From positions 620,001-684,000 of the forward strand of contig NZ_FNHI01000001.1 of the NCBI RefSeq assembly GCF_900103455.1: 64,000 nucleotides of DNA, written 5' to 3'. Made by a program: the position numbers and the translations under genes. This DNA is from Streptomyces wuyuanensis (GTDB taxonomy: Bacteria; Actinomycetota; Actinomycetes; Streptomycetales; Streptomycetaceae). Below are positions 43,043-52,241 of the stretch, in pieces. Below the pieces are notes generated by a model. That model was not told the DNA's origin. It saw only the letters and a list, made by a program, of their open reading frames with translations, and did not search any database. Numbering within the stretch: the stretch's first letter is position 1; the number at the start of each line of letters is the position of its first letter.

Positions 43043-44266
43043 TCACGAGAGGCGCCCCTCTCGCGGTCGTGCGCGACCTCGGCGTCGCAGGATGCGGCTC
43101 TGCACCGACTCCAGCGGGCCCTTGGGGAACCTCCGCAGCCACAGCGCGGAGCCCGCCATCAGCACCGAGCACACCACCGCCCACAGCCCCATCACCCACC
43201 ACGGCCGGCCGGAGTCGCCGAGCCGTGCCGCGAGGCCGAGACCGATGCCGTACGAGACGAGCACGCACAGGACGTTCTGCAGGACGTAGGCGGACAGCGC
43301 CGTCCGACCGACCGAGGTGAGTCCCTTCATGAGCGGGCCCTCGCGGCGGACCCGGTCCACGACGGTGCCGATCAGGCCGATGTAGCCGACGGCCACCAGG
43401 GGCGCGGCGCAGTAGCGCCCGAGCAGGAAGCCGTCGGGTGCGGCGACGACGGACAGCGCGGTCAGGGGTACGCCCAGCCCCAGTCCCCAGCCGAGCATGC
43501 GGGTGCGGATGCGCCGGCCGGCCGCGTCGGCGCCGAACGCCCCCGCCCGGTACAGCCGCACGCCGAGCAGGAACAGGAAGAGCAGCAGACCGAACGTCAG
43601 CAAGGGCTCCATGCGCAGGGCGACGGCGTTCTCCAGGCGGAAGGCGATCTGGTCCGCGTAACCGCCGTGCGCGTACAGGTCGACGACCTCACGCGGGACG
43701 CCGCCGTCGCCCCCGCCGCCCTCGTTCCCGAGCGCGACCAGGGCCGCGGTCAGCCCGGCCATCAGCAGCAGGTGCAGACCGCCGGCCCACCACATCACCC
43801 GGCCGCGGGCCCGGTCGGAGCGGGTCAGCAGCCAGGCGACGAGCAGAGCCGTGACCGCGTACCCCATCAGGACGTCCCACGCGAAGACCAGGATGAAGTG
43901 GACGGTGCCCTCGGCGAGGAGGAACAGCGCCCGCCCCCGGTACGTGCCCGGCCAGGGCAGGCCGCGACGGGCGGCGGAGTCGAACTGGATGGCGATGCCG
44001 ACGCCGAAGAGGATCGTCAGCATGGACAGGAACTTCCCGTCCGCGGCGAGCCGGAAGAGGGTCTCGGCCCCGCCGGGCAGGGAGGTGAACCCCGGCATGC
44101 CGCCGGAGCCCGTGAGGATTCCCCACTCCGCGCCGGGTGCGGTGAAGACCCACACGTTCGTCATCAGCGTGCCGAGGACGGCGGTCCCGCGCAGTACGTC
44201 GAGCAGCGCCAGCCGGCCGCCCGGGGTGTGCCGCGTGCCGGCCGGGGTGGACAGGGTCTCGGTCAT
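43043..44266 (-). CDS. DUF418 family membrane protein
   Basis: A 407-residue polytopic membrane protein with about ten helices. The N-terminus RLALLDVLRGTAVLGTLMTN matches the DUF418/YeiB family, and the C-terminal half has TSVGRTALSAYVLQNVLCVL, a further hallmark. ATG 44266 with GAGGAC upstream is chosen; the longer frame to 44329 lacks a site. Function unknown. It faces the allantoicase gene and is divergent from the DHFR-like gene. Confidence 0.82.
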   Translation of the reverse strand: MTETLSTPAGTRHTPGGRLALLDVLRGTAVLGTLMTNVWVFTAPGAEWGILTGSGGMPGFTSLPGGAETLFRLAADGKFLSMLTILFGVGIAIQFDSAARRGLPWPGTYRGRALFLLAEGTVHFILVFAWDVLMGYAVTALLVAWLLTRSDRARGRVMWWAGGLHLLLMAGLTAALVALGNEGGGGDGGVPREVVDLYAHGGYADQIAFRLENAVALRMEPLLTFGLLLFLFLLGVRLYRAGAFGADAAGRRIRTRMLGWGLGLGVPLTALSVVAAPDGFLLGRYCAAPLVAVGYIGLIGTVVDRVRREGPLMKGLTSVGRTALSAYVLQNVLCVLVSYGIGLGLAARLGDSGRPWWVMGLWAVVCSVLMAGSALWLRRFPKGPLESVQSRILRRRGRARPREGRLS

Positions 44267-44443
44267 GTCCTCATCGTCGGCGGCGCCATGCGGCGATGCG
44301 TCATGGCACGTGACGAACGGGCCGTACACCGAAGGATGCAGGGGCGACGGCGCCGGCTACGACTTCCCGGCAGGCGCGGCTCCCGGCCGTGTACGACTTC
44401 CGGATGGCCGCGACCACGGCGCGCGTACCGGGTGTATTGCCTC

Positions 44444-44464
44444 CCGGTGGCCGGTGGCCGGTGG
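44444..44464. repeat. CCGGTGG tandem repeat
   Basis: Three exact copies of CCGGTGG in the divergent gap between the DUF418 and DHFR-like genes, followed by imperfect GATGCCGG-type copies. Confidence 0.6.
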
Positions 44465-44560
44465 CGGGTGAATGCCGGTGCGTGCCGGTGGATGCCGGCG
44501 CGATGACTTCCGGGCCCGGGCGGAGTCAGAGCCTGTGACACCCACGAAAGGTCTCGCACC

Positions 44561-45181
44561 ATGGCCAAGCTCACCCTCACCCAGTTCATGACGCTCGACG
44601 GCGTCTGCCAGGGACCCGGTGGCCCCAAGGAGGACACCCGCGGCGGCTTCGGCCACGGTGGCTGGAGCCATCCCTACGCCGACGACGACTTCGGCGCCTT
44701 CATCACCGGCGTCTTCGACCGCGCGGGCGCGTTCCTCCTCGGCAGGCGCACGTACGAGATCTTCGCCGGCGCCTGGCCGAGGGTGACCGACGAGGACGAC
44801 CCGATCGCCTCGCGCCTCAACAACCTGCCCAAGTACGTGGTCTCCACGACCCTGGACCGGGCCGACTGGCACAACTCCACGATCGTCTCCGGCAACGTCG
44901 CCGAGGAGGTCGCCCGGCTCAAGCGGGAGACGGACGGCGAACTGCAGATGCACGGCAGCGGCACGCTCGCCCGCTCGCTGATGGCCGACGGGCTCGTCGA
45001 CGAGTTCCACCTGCTGGTCTACCCCGTCGTCCTCGGTTCGGGGCTGCGGCTGTTCGCGGACGGCACGCCGCCCACCCGCTTCGAGCCGGCCGCCTCGTCG
45101 GTCACCGGCAGCGGCGTGGCGATCCACACGTACCGCACCGCCGGCCTGCCCGAGTACGGCGCGTTCGAACTCGCCGAATGA
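44561..45181 (+). CDS. Dihydrofolate reductase family protein (RibD C-terminal-like)
   Basis: A 206-residue NADPH-binding reductase of the RibD_C/DHFR-like superfamily. Recognisable parts are LTLTQFMTLDGVCQGPGG at the N-terminus, AFLLGRRTYEIFAGAWP, LPKYVVSTTLDRADWHNSTIV, MHGSGTLARSLMADGLVDEFHLLVYPVVLGSG and RLF. Many such proteins exist in actinobacteria; substrate is unknown and it is unlikely to be the main DHFR. ATG 44561 has AAAGG upstream. Confidence 0.85.
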   Translation: MAKLTLTQFMTLDGVCQGPGGPKEDTRGGFGHGGWSHPYADDDFGAFITGVFDRAGAFLLGRRTYEIFAGAWPRVTDEDDPIASRLNNLPKYVVSTTLDRADWHNSTIVSGNVAEEVARLKRETDGELQMHGSGTLARSLMADGLVDEFHLLVYPVVLGSGLRLFADGTPPTRFEPAASSVTGSGVAIHTYRTAGLPEYGAFELAE

Positions 45182-45320
45182 GGAAGGCGCCACGAGGCTA
45201 CGAGGCACCGCGGGGGCGGCCCCGGCCCGGACCCGACCGCCGGCCCCCCTGCCGGGCGACCAGCCGACCCGGCCCGGAGAGGGTCCGCCGGCGCGCCCCC
45301 CTTGCCCGGCGCCCCCCGTG

Positions 45321-46877
45321 TCAGCCGACCCGGGCGGCCAGCGCCTCGCGCGCGGCCTGCCGCGCGGTCTCCCGGTCGTGCGGCACCAGGCCGATCCGGG
45401 TACGGCGGTCGAGGACGTCCGACTCGTCCAGGGCGCCCTCGTGCCTTACGGCCCACAGGAGTTCGGCGCCGGTGACGGGATGGCCGGGGACGACGGGCCG
45501 GGCCAGCTCGGGGTCGGCGAGGCCGAGGGCGTGGACGGCCGGGGCCTCGGACCCGTAGCGGCCGACCAGCCGGCGGGGTGCGTCGAGCGCGGCGAGCACA
45601 TCCGGACGCGCTGCGCCGACCAGCGGCAGTGAGGCGGTCCGGCACCGTCCGGCGCGCAGCCCGCGCGCCGCGACCGCGGCGTCCACCGCGTCCTGGGCCA
45701 TCCGCCGGTAGGTGGTGAGCTTGCCGCCGACGACGGTGACGACACCGTCGCCCGAGGTGAGGACGGCGTGCTTGCGGGAGATGTCCGCGGTGCGGCCCGG
45801 CTCTCCGGCGCCGGAGGTGTCCAGCAGGGGACGCAGCCCGGCGAACGCACCGACCACGTCGTCGCGGCCCACGGACACGTCGAGCGCGGAGCCGAGGACG
45901 TCGAGGAGGAAGCCGATGTCGGTCTCGGGCACCTCCGGCACGTCGGGGACGTCGCCGTCGATCGGCTCGTCGGTCAGGCCCACGTACACCCGGCCGTCGC
46001 CCTGCGGCAGGACGAGGACGAAGCGGTTGGTCTCGCCGGGGACCGGGATGTGCAGCCCGGCCGAGAGGCCGCCGAGGACTTCGGAGCGGAGCACCAGATG
46101 GGTGCCCCGGGAGGGCCGCAGCCGTACGTCGTCGACGAGTCCCCCCGCCCAGACGCCGGTGGCGTTGATCACCGTGCGGGCGCGGATCTGCAGTTCCTCG
46201 CCGGTCAGTTCGTCGCGTACGGCAGCGCCCCAGCCGCCGACGGACAGCGCGCGCACCCGGGTGAGGATCCGGGCGCCGTGCGCCGCCGCGGTCCTGGCGA
46301 CCGCGGTCACCAGCCGGGCGTCGTCGGTGAGCCGGCCGTCCCAGGAGAGCAGCCCCCCGCGGAGCCCGGTGGGCCGCAGTGCGGGCGCCATGTGGCGGGT
46401 CTCCACCGCGGACAGGGTGCGCGGCGCCGGCAGGGTCGTCCGCGAGGTGCGGGCGGAGACCCGCAGCAGGTCTCCGGCCCGGAAGCCGGCCCAGGCCAGC
46501 GCGGCCTGGGCACGCGGGACCAGTGGCGTCAGCGGGAGGACGAACGGCTGGGCGCGCACCAGATGCGGGGCGGTGTGCTCCATGAGGATGCCGCGTTCGA
46601 CGGCGCTCTCGTGGGCGACGTCCAGCTGGGCGCTCGCGAGGTAGCGCAGTCCGCCGTGGATGAGCTTGGAGCTCCACCGGGAGGTGCCGAAGGCGAGGTC
46701 GTGGGCGTCGATCGCGGCGACCGACAGTCCACGTGAGGCGGCGTCGAGAGCGGCGCCGGCGCCCGTCGCGCCGAGGCCGACGACGAGTACGTCGACCTCG
46801 GCCCCGTCGGCGAGTGCGGCGAGCTCCCGCGCGCGGCGCGCCGCGTTCAGGGAGGAGGCGGGACTCGGAGTGCTCAT
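45321..46877 (-). CDS. glpD: Glycerol-3-phosphate dehydrogenase (FAD-dependent)
   Basis: Oxidises sn-glycerol-3-phosphate to dihydroxyacetone phosphate, passing electrons to quinone. The 518-residue flavoprotein has the FAD site VLVVGLGATGAGAALDAAS, RWSSKLIHGGLRYLA, NATGVWAG, RGTHLVL, VPQGD-like VLPQGDGRVYVGLTDEP and VVGGKLTTYRRMAQDAVD. ATG 46877 overlaps the TetR stop (ATGA), so it is coupled to its regulator. The divergent alkyl-DHAP-synthase-like gene uses related three-carbon chemistry. Confidence 0.92.
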   Translation of the reverse strand: MSTPSPASSLNAARRARELAALADGAEVDVLVVGLGATGAGAALDAASRGLSVAAIDAHDLAFGTSRWSSKLIHGGLRYLASAQLDVAHESAVERGILMEHTAPHLVRAQPFVLPLTPLVPRAQAALAWAGFRAGDLLRVSARTSRTTLPAPRTLSAVETRHMAPALRPTGLRGGLLSWDGRLTDDARLVTAVARTAAAHGARILTRVRALSVGGWGAAVRDELTGEELQIRARTVINATGVWAGGLVDDVRLRPSRGTHLVLRSEVLGGLSAGLHIPVPGETNRFVLVLPQGDGRVYVGLTDEPIDGDVPDVPEVPETDIGFLLDVLGSALDVSVGRDDVVGAFAGLRPLLDTSGAGEPGRTADISRKHAVLTSGDGVVTVVGGKLTTYRRMAQDAVDAAVAARGLRAGRCRTASLPLVGAARPDVLAALDAPRRLVGRYGSEAPAVHALGLADPELARPVVPGHPVTGAELLWAVRHEGALDESDVLDRRTRIGLVPHDRETARQAAREALAARVG

Positions 46878-47473
46878 GGCGTGAGGGTCCTCTCCAGAAG
46901 GGTCCGCAGCTCTTCGAGGAAGGCCGCGTCGGTGAGCTCGGGGTCGTCAGGTTCGGTCATCGTGCGCAGCGACATGGCGAAGGACTGCACCACGAGCAGC
47001 AGTGACCGGGCCTGCAGATCGGGGTGCAGCTGCCGGACGGATCCGTCGGCATGGCCCTCCGCCAGGGCGCCCGTGATGAGCCCGAGGAGGGCGTCCTGGC
47101 TGGCGCCGCGGCGGTCGAGCACATACGGCAGCAGCAGTTCCGGGTCGACGTCGACGATCTTGTCGAACAGGGGGTGCGACCGGAAGGCCGCGACTCCGGC
47201 GACGAGCCCGTCGACCAGCCGGGTCCGGGTCGGGACGTCCTGGTCGGCCGGGGGCATGGCGCCCACGGCGAGCGCGATCCACTCCCGGGTCATCAGATCT
47301 CCGACGAGGGTCCGCACGTCCGGCCAGCGGCGGTACAGGGTCATGCGTGACACACCGGCGCGCCGGGCCACGTCGGTCAGGGTGGTCCGGCGTACGCCGA
47401 CGGCCAGGACGCAGTCTCGTGCCGCGTCGAGCACGGCGTCTCCGTCCGCATGGTTGTGACGAATGGGCGTCAT
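46874..47473 (-). CDS. TetR-family regulator
   Basis: A 199-residue TetR/AcrR repressor. The HTH region reads TTLTDVARRAGVSRMTLYRRWPDV near residues 30-55, followed by an all-helical ligand domain. On its strand TACACT lies 7 nt before ATG 47473 and no Shine-Dalgarno is present, so the mRNA is probably leaderless. A CTGTCACAG palindrome (47474-47482) covers its start site; as the only regulator between glpD and the divergent flavoprotein gene it likely controls both and itself. Confidence 0.85.
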   Translation of the reverse strand: MTPIRHNHADGDAVLDAARDCVLAVGVRRTTLTDVARRAGVSRMTLYRRWPDVRTLVGDLMTREWIALAVGAMPPADQDVPTRTRLVDGLVAGVAAFRSHPLFDKIVDVDPELLLPYVLDRRGASQDALLGLITGALAEGHADGSVRQLHPDLQARSLLLVVQSFAMSLRTMTEPDDPELTDAAFLEELRTLLERTLTP

Positions 47474-47482
47474 CTGTCACAG
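47474..47482. promoter_or_regulatory. Palindrome at the TetR/flavoprotein divergent promoter
   Basis: CTGTCACAG directly adjoins the TetR start codon and sits in the 73-bp divergent gap, with the -10-like TACACT of the TetR gene next to it. Confidence 0.4.
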
Positions 47483-47546
47483 TGTAATGCCAGTGCAGGC
47501 CGCGCGGCACCGCGCCCCGCGAAACCGACGGTGAAGGACAGACGAA

Positions 47547-49142
47547 GTGGACATGTTGTGGAGCGGCTGGGGCGACCCGGCCAAGGCGGCCCCGCTGCCC
47601 GACTCGGTGATCGGCCTGCTGCGCGATCTGCTCGGCGTCACCCCCCGCGAGAGCGGCCCCGCCGGCCTCGGCGACCTCGCCGTACCCGATTCCGGGCTGA
47701 GCGACGCGGCCCGCCGGGCGCTCGCCGCCGCCGTCGGCGACACCGCGCACGTGCGCACCGACGCGGAGGCCCGGATCCGCCACACCCGCGGCAAGTCCAC
47801 CCCGGACCTGCTGCGGATCCGTGCCGGCGAGGTCGACGACATCCCCGCGGCGGTCGTCCTGCCCGCGAGCCACGCCGAGGTGCTGGCCGTGCTGCGGGCC
47901 TGCGTCGAACACGGCCTGGCCGTCGTGCCCTTCGGCGGCGGCACCTCCGTCGTCGGCGGCCTCGCCCCCGAGGCCAAGCACGGCTTCGTCGCTCTGGACC
48001 TGCGCCGGCTCGACGCACTCGTCGCCCTCGACGAGGTCTCCCGCACCGCCGTGCTCCAGCCCGGACTGCGGGCGCCCCAGGCCGAGGCGCTGCTCAACGA
48101 ACGGGGCTTCACCCTGGGCCACTTCCCCCAGTCGTACGAGTGGGCCTCGATCGGCGGGTTCGCCGCCGCCCGCTCCAGCGGCCAGGCCTCCGCCGGCTAC
48201 GGCCGCTTCGACGAGATGGTCCTCGGCCTGACCGTCGCCACCCCCGAGGGCACCCTGGAGGCCGGCCGCGCCCCGCGCTCGGCCGCCGGCCCGGACCTTC
48301 GCCAGCTGGTCCTCGGCTCCGAGGGCGCACTCGGCGTGATCACCTCCGTCACCGTCCGGATCCGCCCGCTCCCGCAGACCCGGGTCTACGAGGGCTGGCG
48401 CTTCGAGTCCTTCGAAGCGGGCGCCGCCGCCCTCCGCGCGCTCGCCCAGGACGGCCCGCGCCCGACCGTGCTCCGGCTGTCCGACGAGACCGAGTCCTTC
48501 ATCGGCCTCGCCCAGCCCGACCGGATCGGCAGCGCGGACGCCCCGCAGTCCGTGGGGTGCATGGCGATCGCCGGGTACGAGGGCACCGCCGAGGACACCG
48601 CCGACCGGCGTGCCCGCGCCCGCGAGGTCCTCCTCGCCCACGGCGGCGAGTTCGTGGGCGAGGAGCCGGGCGAGCGCTGGGCCCACGGCCGCTACAACGC
48701 CCCGTACCTGCGTGACGCGCTCCTCGACGCCGGAGCCTTCGCCGAGACCCTGGAGACCGCCGCCTTCTGGTCCGCGCTGCCCGGCCTCTACGACGCGGTG
48801 CGCCAGGCGCTCACGGCCGCCCTCACCGAGGCGGGCACCCCGCCGCTGGTCATGTGCCACATCTCGCACGTGTACGAGAACGGTGCCTCGCTCTACTTCA
48901 CCGTCGTCTCCGCCCAGGGCGAGGACCCCGTCGCCCACTGGGCGCCCGTGAAGCGGGCCGCCAACGACGCGATCCTGGCGGCCGGCGGCACGATCAGCCA
49001 TCATCACGGCGTCGGCACCGACCACCGCGACTGGTTCGCCAGGGAGATCGGCCCCGTCGGCGTCCGCGTGCTGCAGGCCGTGAAGGCCGAGCTCGACCCC
49101 TCCGGGATCCTCAACCCCGGTGTGCTCATCCCCGTCCGCTGA
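47547..49142 (+). CDS. Alkyl-DHAP-synthase-like FAD-binding oxidase
   Basis: A 531-residue flavoprotein of the FAD_binding_4 family closest in layout to alkyldihydroxyacetonephosphate synthase, the ether-lipid enzyme. Seen: PFGGGTSVVGG (FAD binding), GFTLGHFPQSYEWASIGG, SSGQASAGYGRFDEMVLGL, a Arg-rich substrate region, and the C-terminal His cluster ISHHHGVG that serves catalysis in that family. D-lactate or glycolate dehydrogenases are alternatives. GTG 47547 follows AAGGAC. It is 28 nt upstream of the diacylglycerol kinase-like gene, consistent with a lipid pathway. Confidence 0.82.
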   Translation: MDMLWSGWGDPAKAAPLPDSVIGLLRDLLGVTPRESGPAGLGDLAVPDSGLSDAARRALAAAVGDTAHVRTDAEARIRHTRGKSTPDLLRIRAGEVDDIPAAVVLPASHAEVLAVLRACVEHGLAVVPFGGGTSVVGGLAPEAKHGFVALDLRRLDALVALDEVSRTAVLQPGLRAPQAEALLNERGFTLGHFPQSYEWASIGGFAAARSSGQASAGYGRFDEMVLGLTVATPEGTLEAGRAPRSAAGPDLRQLVLGSEGALGVITSVTVRIRPLPQTRVYEGWRFESFEAGAAALRALAQDGPRPTVLRLSDETESFIGLAQPDRIGSADAPQSVGCMAIAGYEGTAEDTADRRARAREVLLAHGGEFVGEEPGERWAHGRYNAPYLRDALLDAGAFAETLETAAFWSALPGLYDAVRQALTAALTEAGTPPLVMCHISHVYENGASLYFTVVSAQGEDPVAHWAPVKRAANDAILAAGGTISHHHGVGTDHRDWFAREIGPVGVRVLQAVKAELDPSGILNPGVLIPVR

Positions 49143-49170
49143 CCGGCCCCAGCCTTCCGGAGGCGCATTC

Positions 49171-50052
49171 ATGCGACAGTTCACAGCCGTCGTCAACCCC
49201 ACCGCGGGCGGCTCCAGCGGTACGGCGGCCCTGCTCCCGCTGGCCCGCCTCCTGAGGGAGGCCGGAGCCGGACTCGACACCCAGTACAGCCGCAACCTGG
49301 AGCACGCCAGGGAACTGGCGCTGGAAGCCGGACGCAAGGGGCACGTCGTGCTCGCCGTCGGCGGCGACGGGATGGCGGGCGGCGTCGGCGGTGCCCTCAG
49401 CGGCACCGACACGGTGCTCGGTCTCGTGCCCGCCGGGCGAGGCAACGACTTCGCCCGGGCGCTGGGCCTGCCCACCGACGCCGCCGCCCTCGCCGCGGTG
49501 CTGCTCGACGGATCGCCCCGGGCCGTCGACACCATCCAGGTCGAGTCGTCCGCCCACGCCGGGGTGTCCGTCCTGGGCAGTGTCTACGCGGGCGTCGACG
49601 CCGTCGCCAACCAGCACGCCAACACCTCGAAGCTGCTGCGCGGCGCTGCCTCGTACTACGCCGGCGGGCTGCGGGCCGTGGTGGCCTGGCGGCCGGCGGA
49701 GTACCGCATCACCGTGGACGGGGTGCTCCACGAGCGGCGCGGCTACACCGTCGTCGCTGCCAACTCCGGCTACTACGGCTTCGGCCGCAACGTCGCCCCC
49801 GGGGCCAGCCTCGACGACGGCGTCCTGGACGTCGTCGTCATCCGGCACGCGCCGAAGCGGCTCTTCTTCGCGATGATGAACGAGCTCAAGACCGGCGCGC
49901 ACCTGAAGCGCCCCGAGGTGGAGATCCTGCGCGGCAAGGAGATCCGCATCGAGGCCGACCGCCCCCTGCCGTACGGGGCGGACGGCGAGGTCGACGCGAC
50001 GCTGCCGGTGACGGTGCGGGTCCAGCCCGGAGCGCTGAACGTGCTCGCCTGA
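49171..50052 (+). CDS. Diacylglycerol kinase-family lipid kinase
   Basis: A 293-residue soluble lipid kinase of the DagK/YegS family, which phosphorylates diacylglycerol or related lipids with ATP. Motifs are VNPTAGGSSG (nucleotide loop), VVLAVGGDGMAGGVGGAL (GGDG catalytic core) and GLVPAGRGNDFARALG. ATG 49171 has CGGAGG upstream at 49158-49163; the frame is open from 49120 but lacks a site. It is co-directional with the alkyl-DHAP-synthase-like gene. Confidence 0.87.
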   Translation: MRQFTAVVNPTAGGSSGTAALLPLARLLREAGAGLDTQYSRNLEHARELALEAGRKGHVVLAVGGDGMAGGVGGALSGTDTVLGLVPAGRGNDFARALGLPTDAAALAAVLLDGSPRAVDTIQVESSAHAGVSVLGSVYAGVDAVANQHANTSKLLRGAASYYAGGLRAVVAWRPAEYRITVDGVLHERRGYTVVAANSGYYGFGRNVAPGASLDDGVLDVVVIRHAPKRLFFAMMNELKTGAHLKRPEVEILRGKEIRIEADRPLPYGADGEVDATLPVTVRVQPGALNVLA

Positions 50053-50098
50053 CGGGAGGCGGCGCGGCCGGCCCCCGGGCCCGCCGCGCCGCCTCCCG
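50053..50098. terminator. Bidirectional terminator between convergent genes
   Basis: A perfect 16-bp stem (50053-50068 with 50083-50098) starts on the base after the lipid kinase stop and lies 20 nt past the saccharopine dehydrogenase-like stop. Confidence 0.75.
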
Positions 50099-50118
50099 CG
50101 CACGCCCCGGCCGCCGTC

Positions 50119-51378
50119 TCACTGCTCGCGCATGCCCCAGGGCGACCCGTACTCGGCCAGCAGGTCCAGGAAGGGGCGCGCCCCGAAGGCCTCCGGGCCC
50201 AGGATTCCCGTACCGGACCACGCCCCGGTCGCCAGCAGCTCCAGCGCGACGACCGGGTTGACCGCGGTCTGCCACACCACGGCCTGGCTGCCGTACTCCT
50301 TCATCGACCACTCGTTGTCGACCACGTGGTACAGGTACACCTCGCGCGGCCGCCCGTCCTTGACGCCCTTCACCCACGTCCCTGCGCACGTCTTGCCCCG
50401 CATCCGGTCGCCGAGCGTGGCCGGGTCGGGCAGGCAGGCCGCGACGACGTCACGCGGCGACACCTGCACCGGTCCGCCGGCGCTGCGCACCGCGACCGGT
50501 TCCGTACGGTCCAGGCCGATCTGGTGCAGCACCCGCAGGGTGTTGATGAAGTCGGAGCCCAGGCCGTACTTGAAGGTGACGCGGTCCGCGTCGACCCAGC
50601 GCGGGATCAGCAGCACCTCCTCGTGCTCCACGTTCACGCACTCCACCGGCCCGATCCCCTCCGGGAAGTCGAACACCTCCGGCTCGCTGAACGGCGGCGT
50701 CGTGAACCAGCCGCGTCCCGTCTCGAAGACCACCGGAGGATTCAGGCACTCCTCGATCGTGGTCCAGATGCTGAACGAGGGCGCGAAGTCGTAGCCGTCC
50801 ACGGTGAGGTTCGCGCCGTCGCGGACACCGATCTCCTCGATCGAGTCGAAGAGCTCGTCCGCCGCGTGCCGGGCGAAGACGTCCGACAGACCGGGCTCCA
50901 CTCCCATGCCGACGAGCGCGAGCCGGCCGGACTCCGCCCAGTCCTCGCCCAGTGAGAACTGCTCGTCGCCGAGCTTCACGCCGCACTCCTCGTACGGCCG
51001 CCGGGGATGCGGCCGCGACAGGGACATCGCCATGTCGAGGTAGTTCGCGCCCGCGGCGAGCGACGCGCGGAACAGCGGCATGACGAACCGCGGGTCCGTC
51101 GCGTTGAGCAGGACGTCGCAGCGCTCCCGCTCCAGGAGTTCCTTGACGGCGGCCTCGTCGGAGGCGTCGATCCGGGCGGCGCTGAACCGGTCGTCGGCGG
51201 TCGCGCCGTCGCCCGGCCCGGTCCCGCCGCCTCCGGCCCGTGAGACGCCGGCCACGGCGGCCCGGGCCCGGCCCTCGTCGTAGTCCGCGACGACCATGTG
51301 CTCGAAGAAATCGCGGCGTGCGGCGATCCGGGTGACTGCTGTCCCCACTCCGCCGGCGCCGACCAGCAAGATGCGCAT
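50119..51378 (-). CDS. Saccharopine dehydrogenase-like oxidoreductase
   Basis: A 419-residue NAD(P)-dependent enzyme with the Rossmann motif ILLVGAGGVGTAVTRIAA and VVADYD, followed by LLNATDPRFVMPLFRASL and a C-terminal saccharopine-dehydrogenase domain (VGMGVEPGLSDVFARHAAD). It is like LYS9-type and carboxynorspermidine-synthase-type proteins; substrate unknown. ATG 51378 has GGAAGG and GAGG upstream. It is divergent from the TetR gene at 51519, which probably represses it. Confidence 0.85.
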   Translation of the reverse strand: MRILLVGAGGVGTAVTRIAARRDFFEHMVVADYDEGRARAAVAGVSRAGGGGTGPGDGATADDRFSAARIDASDEAAVKELLERERCDVLLNATDPRFVMPLFRASLAAGANYLDMAMSLSRPHPRRPYEECGVKLGDEQFSLGEDWAESGRLALVGMGVEPGLSDVFARHAADELFDSIEEIGVRDGANLTVDGYDFAPSFSIWTTIEECLNPPVVFETGRGWFTTPPFSEPEVFDFPEGIGPVECVNVEHEEVLLIPRWVDADRVTFKYGLGSDFINTLRVLHQIGLDRTEPVAVRSAGGPVQVSPRDVVAACLPDPATLGDRMRGKTCAGTWVKGVKDGRPREVYLYHVVDNEWSMKEYGSQAVVWQTAVNPVVALELLATGAWSGTGILGPEAFGARPFLDLLAEYGSPWGMREQ

Positions 51379-51449
51379 GACCTCTTCCCTTCCCTCTTCA
51401 CCGGGACTCTTCCGGGGTCCTGATGAAACTCACCGCCCGCTGATAGCGT

Positions 51450-51460
51450 CAATGGCGTTG
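51450..51460. promoter_or_regulatory. TetR-type operator in the saccharopine dehydrogenase/TetR gap
   Basis: CAATGGCGTTG is a dyad with 5-bp arms and one mismatch, similar to many TetR sites. It lies midway in the 140-bp divergent gap. Confidence 0.4.
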
Positions 51461-51518
51461 GCATAAGGACGCAGTGCCCGGTCGGGGCCGGCGCCAACGA
51501 CGCGAAAGGGTGGGGAAG

Positions 51519-52214
51519 TTGCCGAAGAAGGTGGTTCCGGAAGGGGCGCGCCGGCGCCGCAGACCCACGAAGACCGGTGTGGTCCTTTCGGAGCAGCTGA
51601 TCGTGACGACGGCGCTGCGGATGCTGCGCGAGCACGGCGGCGAGGGGCTCACCGCGCGCCGGCTCGGCGCGGCCCTCGGAGCCGACCCGAGCACCCTGTA
51701 CCGCTACTTCCGCGGCATGGACGAACTGACCCTCGCCGTCGGCGACGAGCTGATCGGCCGGGCACTGAGGGGCTGGAGCGCCACCGACGACTGGGCCGCG
51801 GACCTGCGTGAGCTGGGGCTGCGCATCCACGCCGCGTATCTGGCCCACCCGCAGGCCGCGGTGCTCACGGCCAGCCGCGTCTCGGGACGGGCGCACGAGA
51901 TCGCCGCGGACGAGACCGTCCTCGGGGTGCTGCACCGCGCGGGCTTTCCCGTGCCGGTGGCGGTGCGGATCTACCACTGCTTCATCGACCAGACGCTCGC
52001 CTTCGCGGCGCTGGACGCGGCGGCGCTCGCTCTCCCGGAAGCGGCGCGCCGTGCCGACGAGGCGGTCTGGCAGGCGACGTACGCGCGGCTGCCCGAGGAG
52101 ACGCACCCGCACATCGCACCGGCTGCGCCGTACCTCGTCGCCGAGATGAACGTGAGCGCGTACCCGGCGGCGCTGGACATGCTGATCGAGAGTGCGGCGT
52201 CGCAACTGGCGTAG
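51519..52214 (+). CDS. TetR-family regulator
   Basis: A 231-residue TetR/AcrR protein. A basic arm (EGARRRRRPTKTG) precedes the HTH: SEQLIVTTALRMLREHGGEG, then LTARRLGAALGADPSTLYRYFRG. The C-terminal half is a TetR_C-type ligand domain ending in helices with ALDMLIESA. TTG 51519 is chosen for AAAGGG at 51505-51510; GTG 51510 or GTG 51474 would add 3 or 15 residues. It is divergent from the saccharopine dehydrogenase-like gene and presumably controls it. Confidence 0.83.
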   Translation: MPKKVVPEGARRRRRPTKTGVVLSEQLIVTTALRMLREHGGEGLTARRLGAALGADPSTLYRYFRGMDELTLAVGDELIGRALRGWSATDDWAADLRELGLRIHAAYLAHPQAAVLTASRVSGRAHEIAADETVLGVLHRAGFPVPVAVRIYHCFIDQTLAFAALDAAALALPEAARRADEAVWQATYARLPEETHPHIAPAAPYLVAEMNVSAYPAALDMLIESAASQLA

Positions 52215-52241
52215 GCGGCCGCCCTGCTCCGAAGCGCGGTC

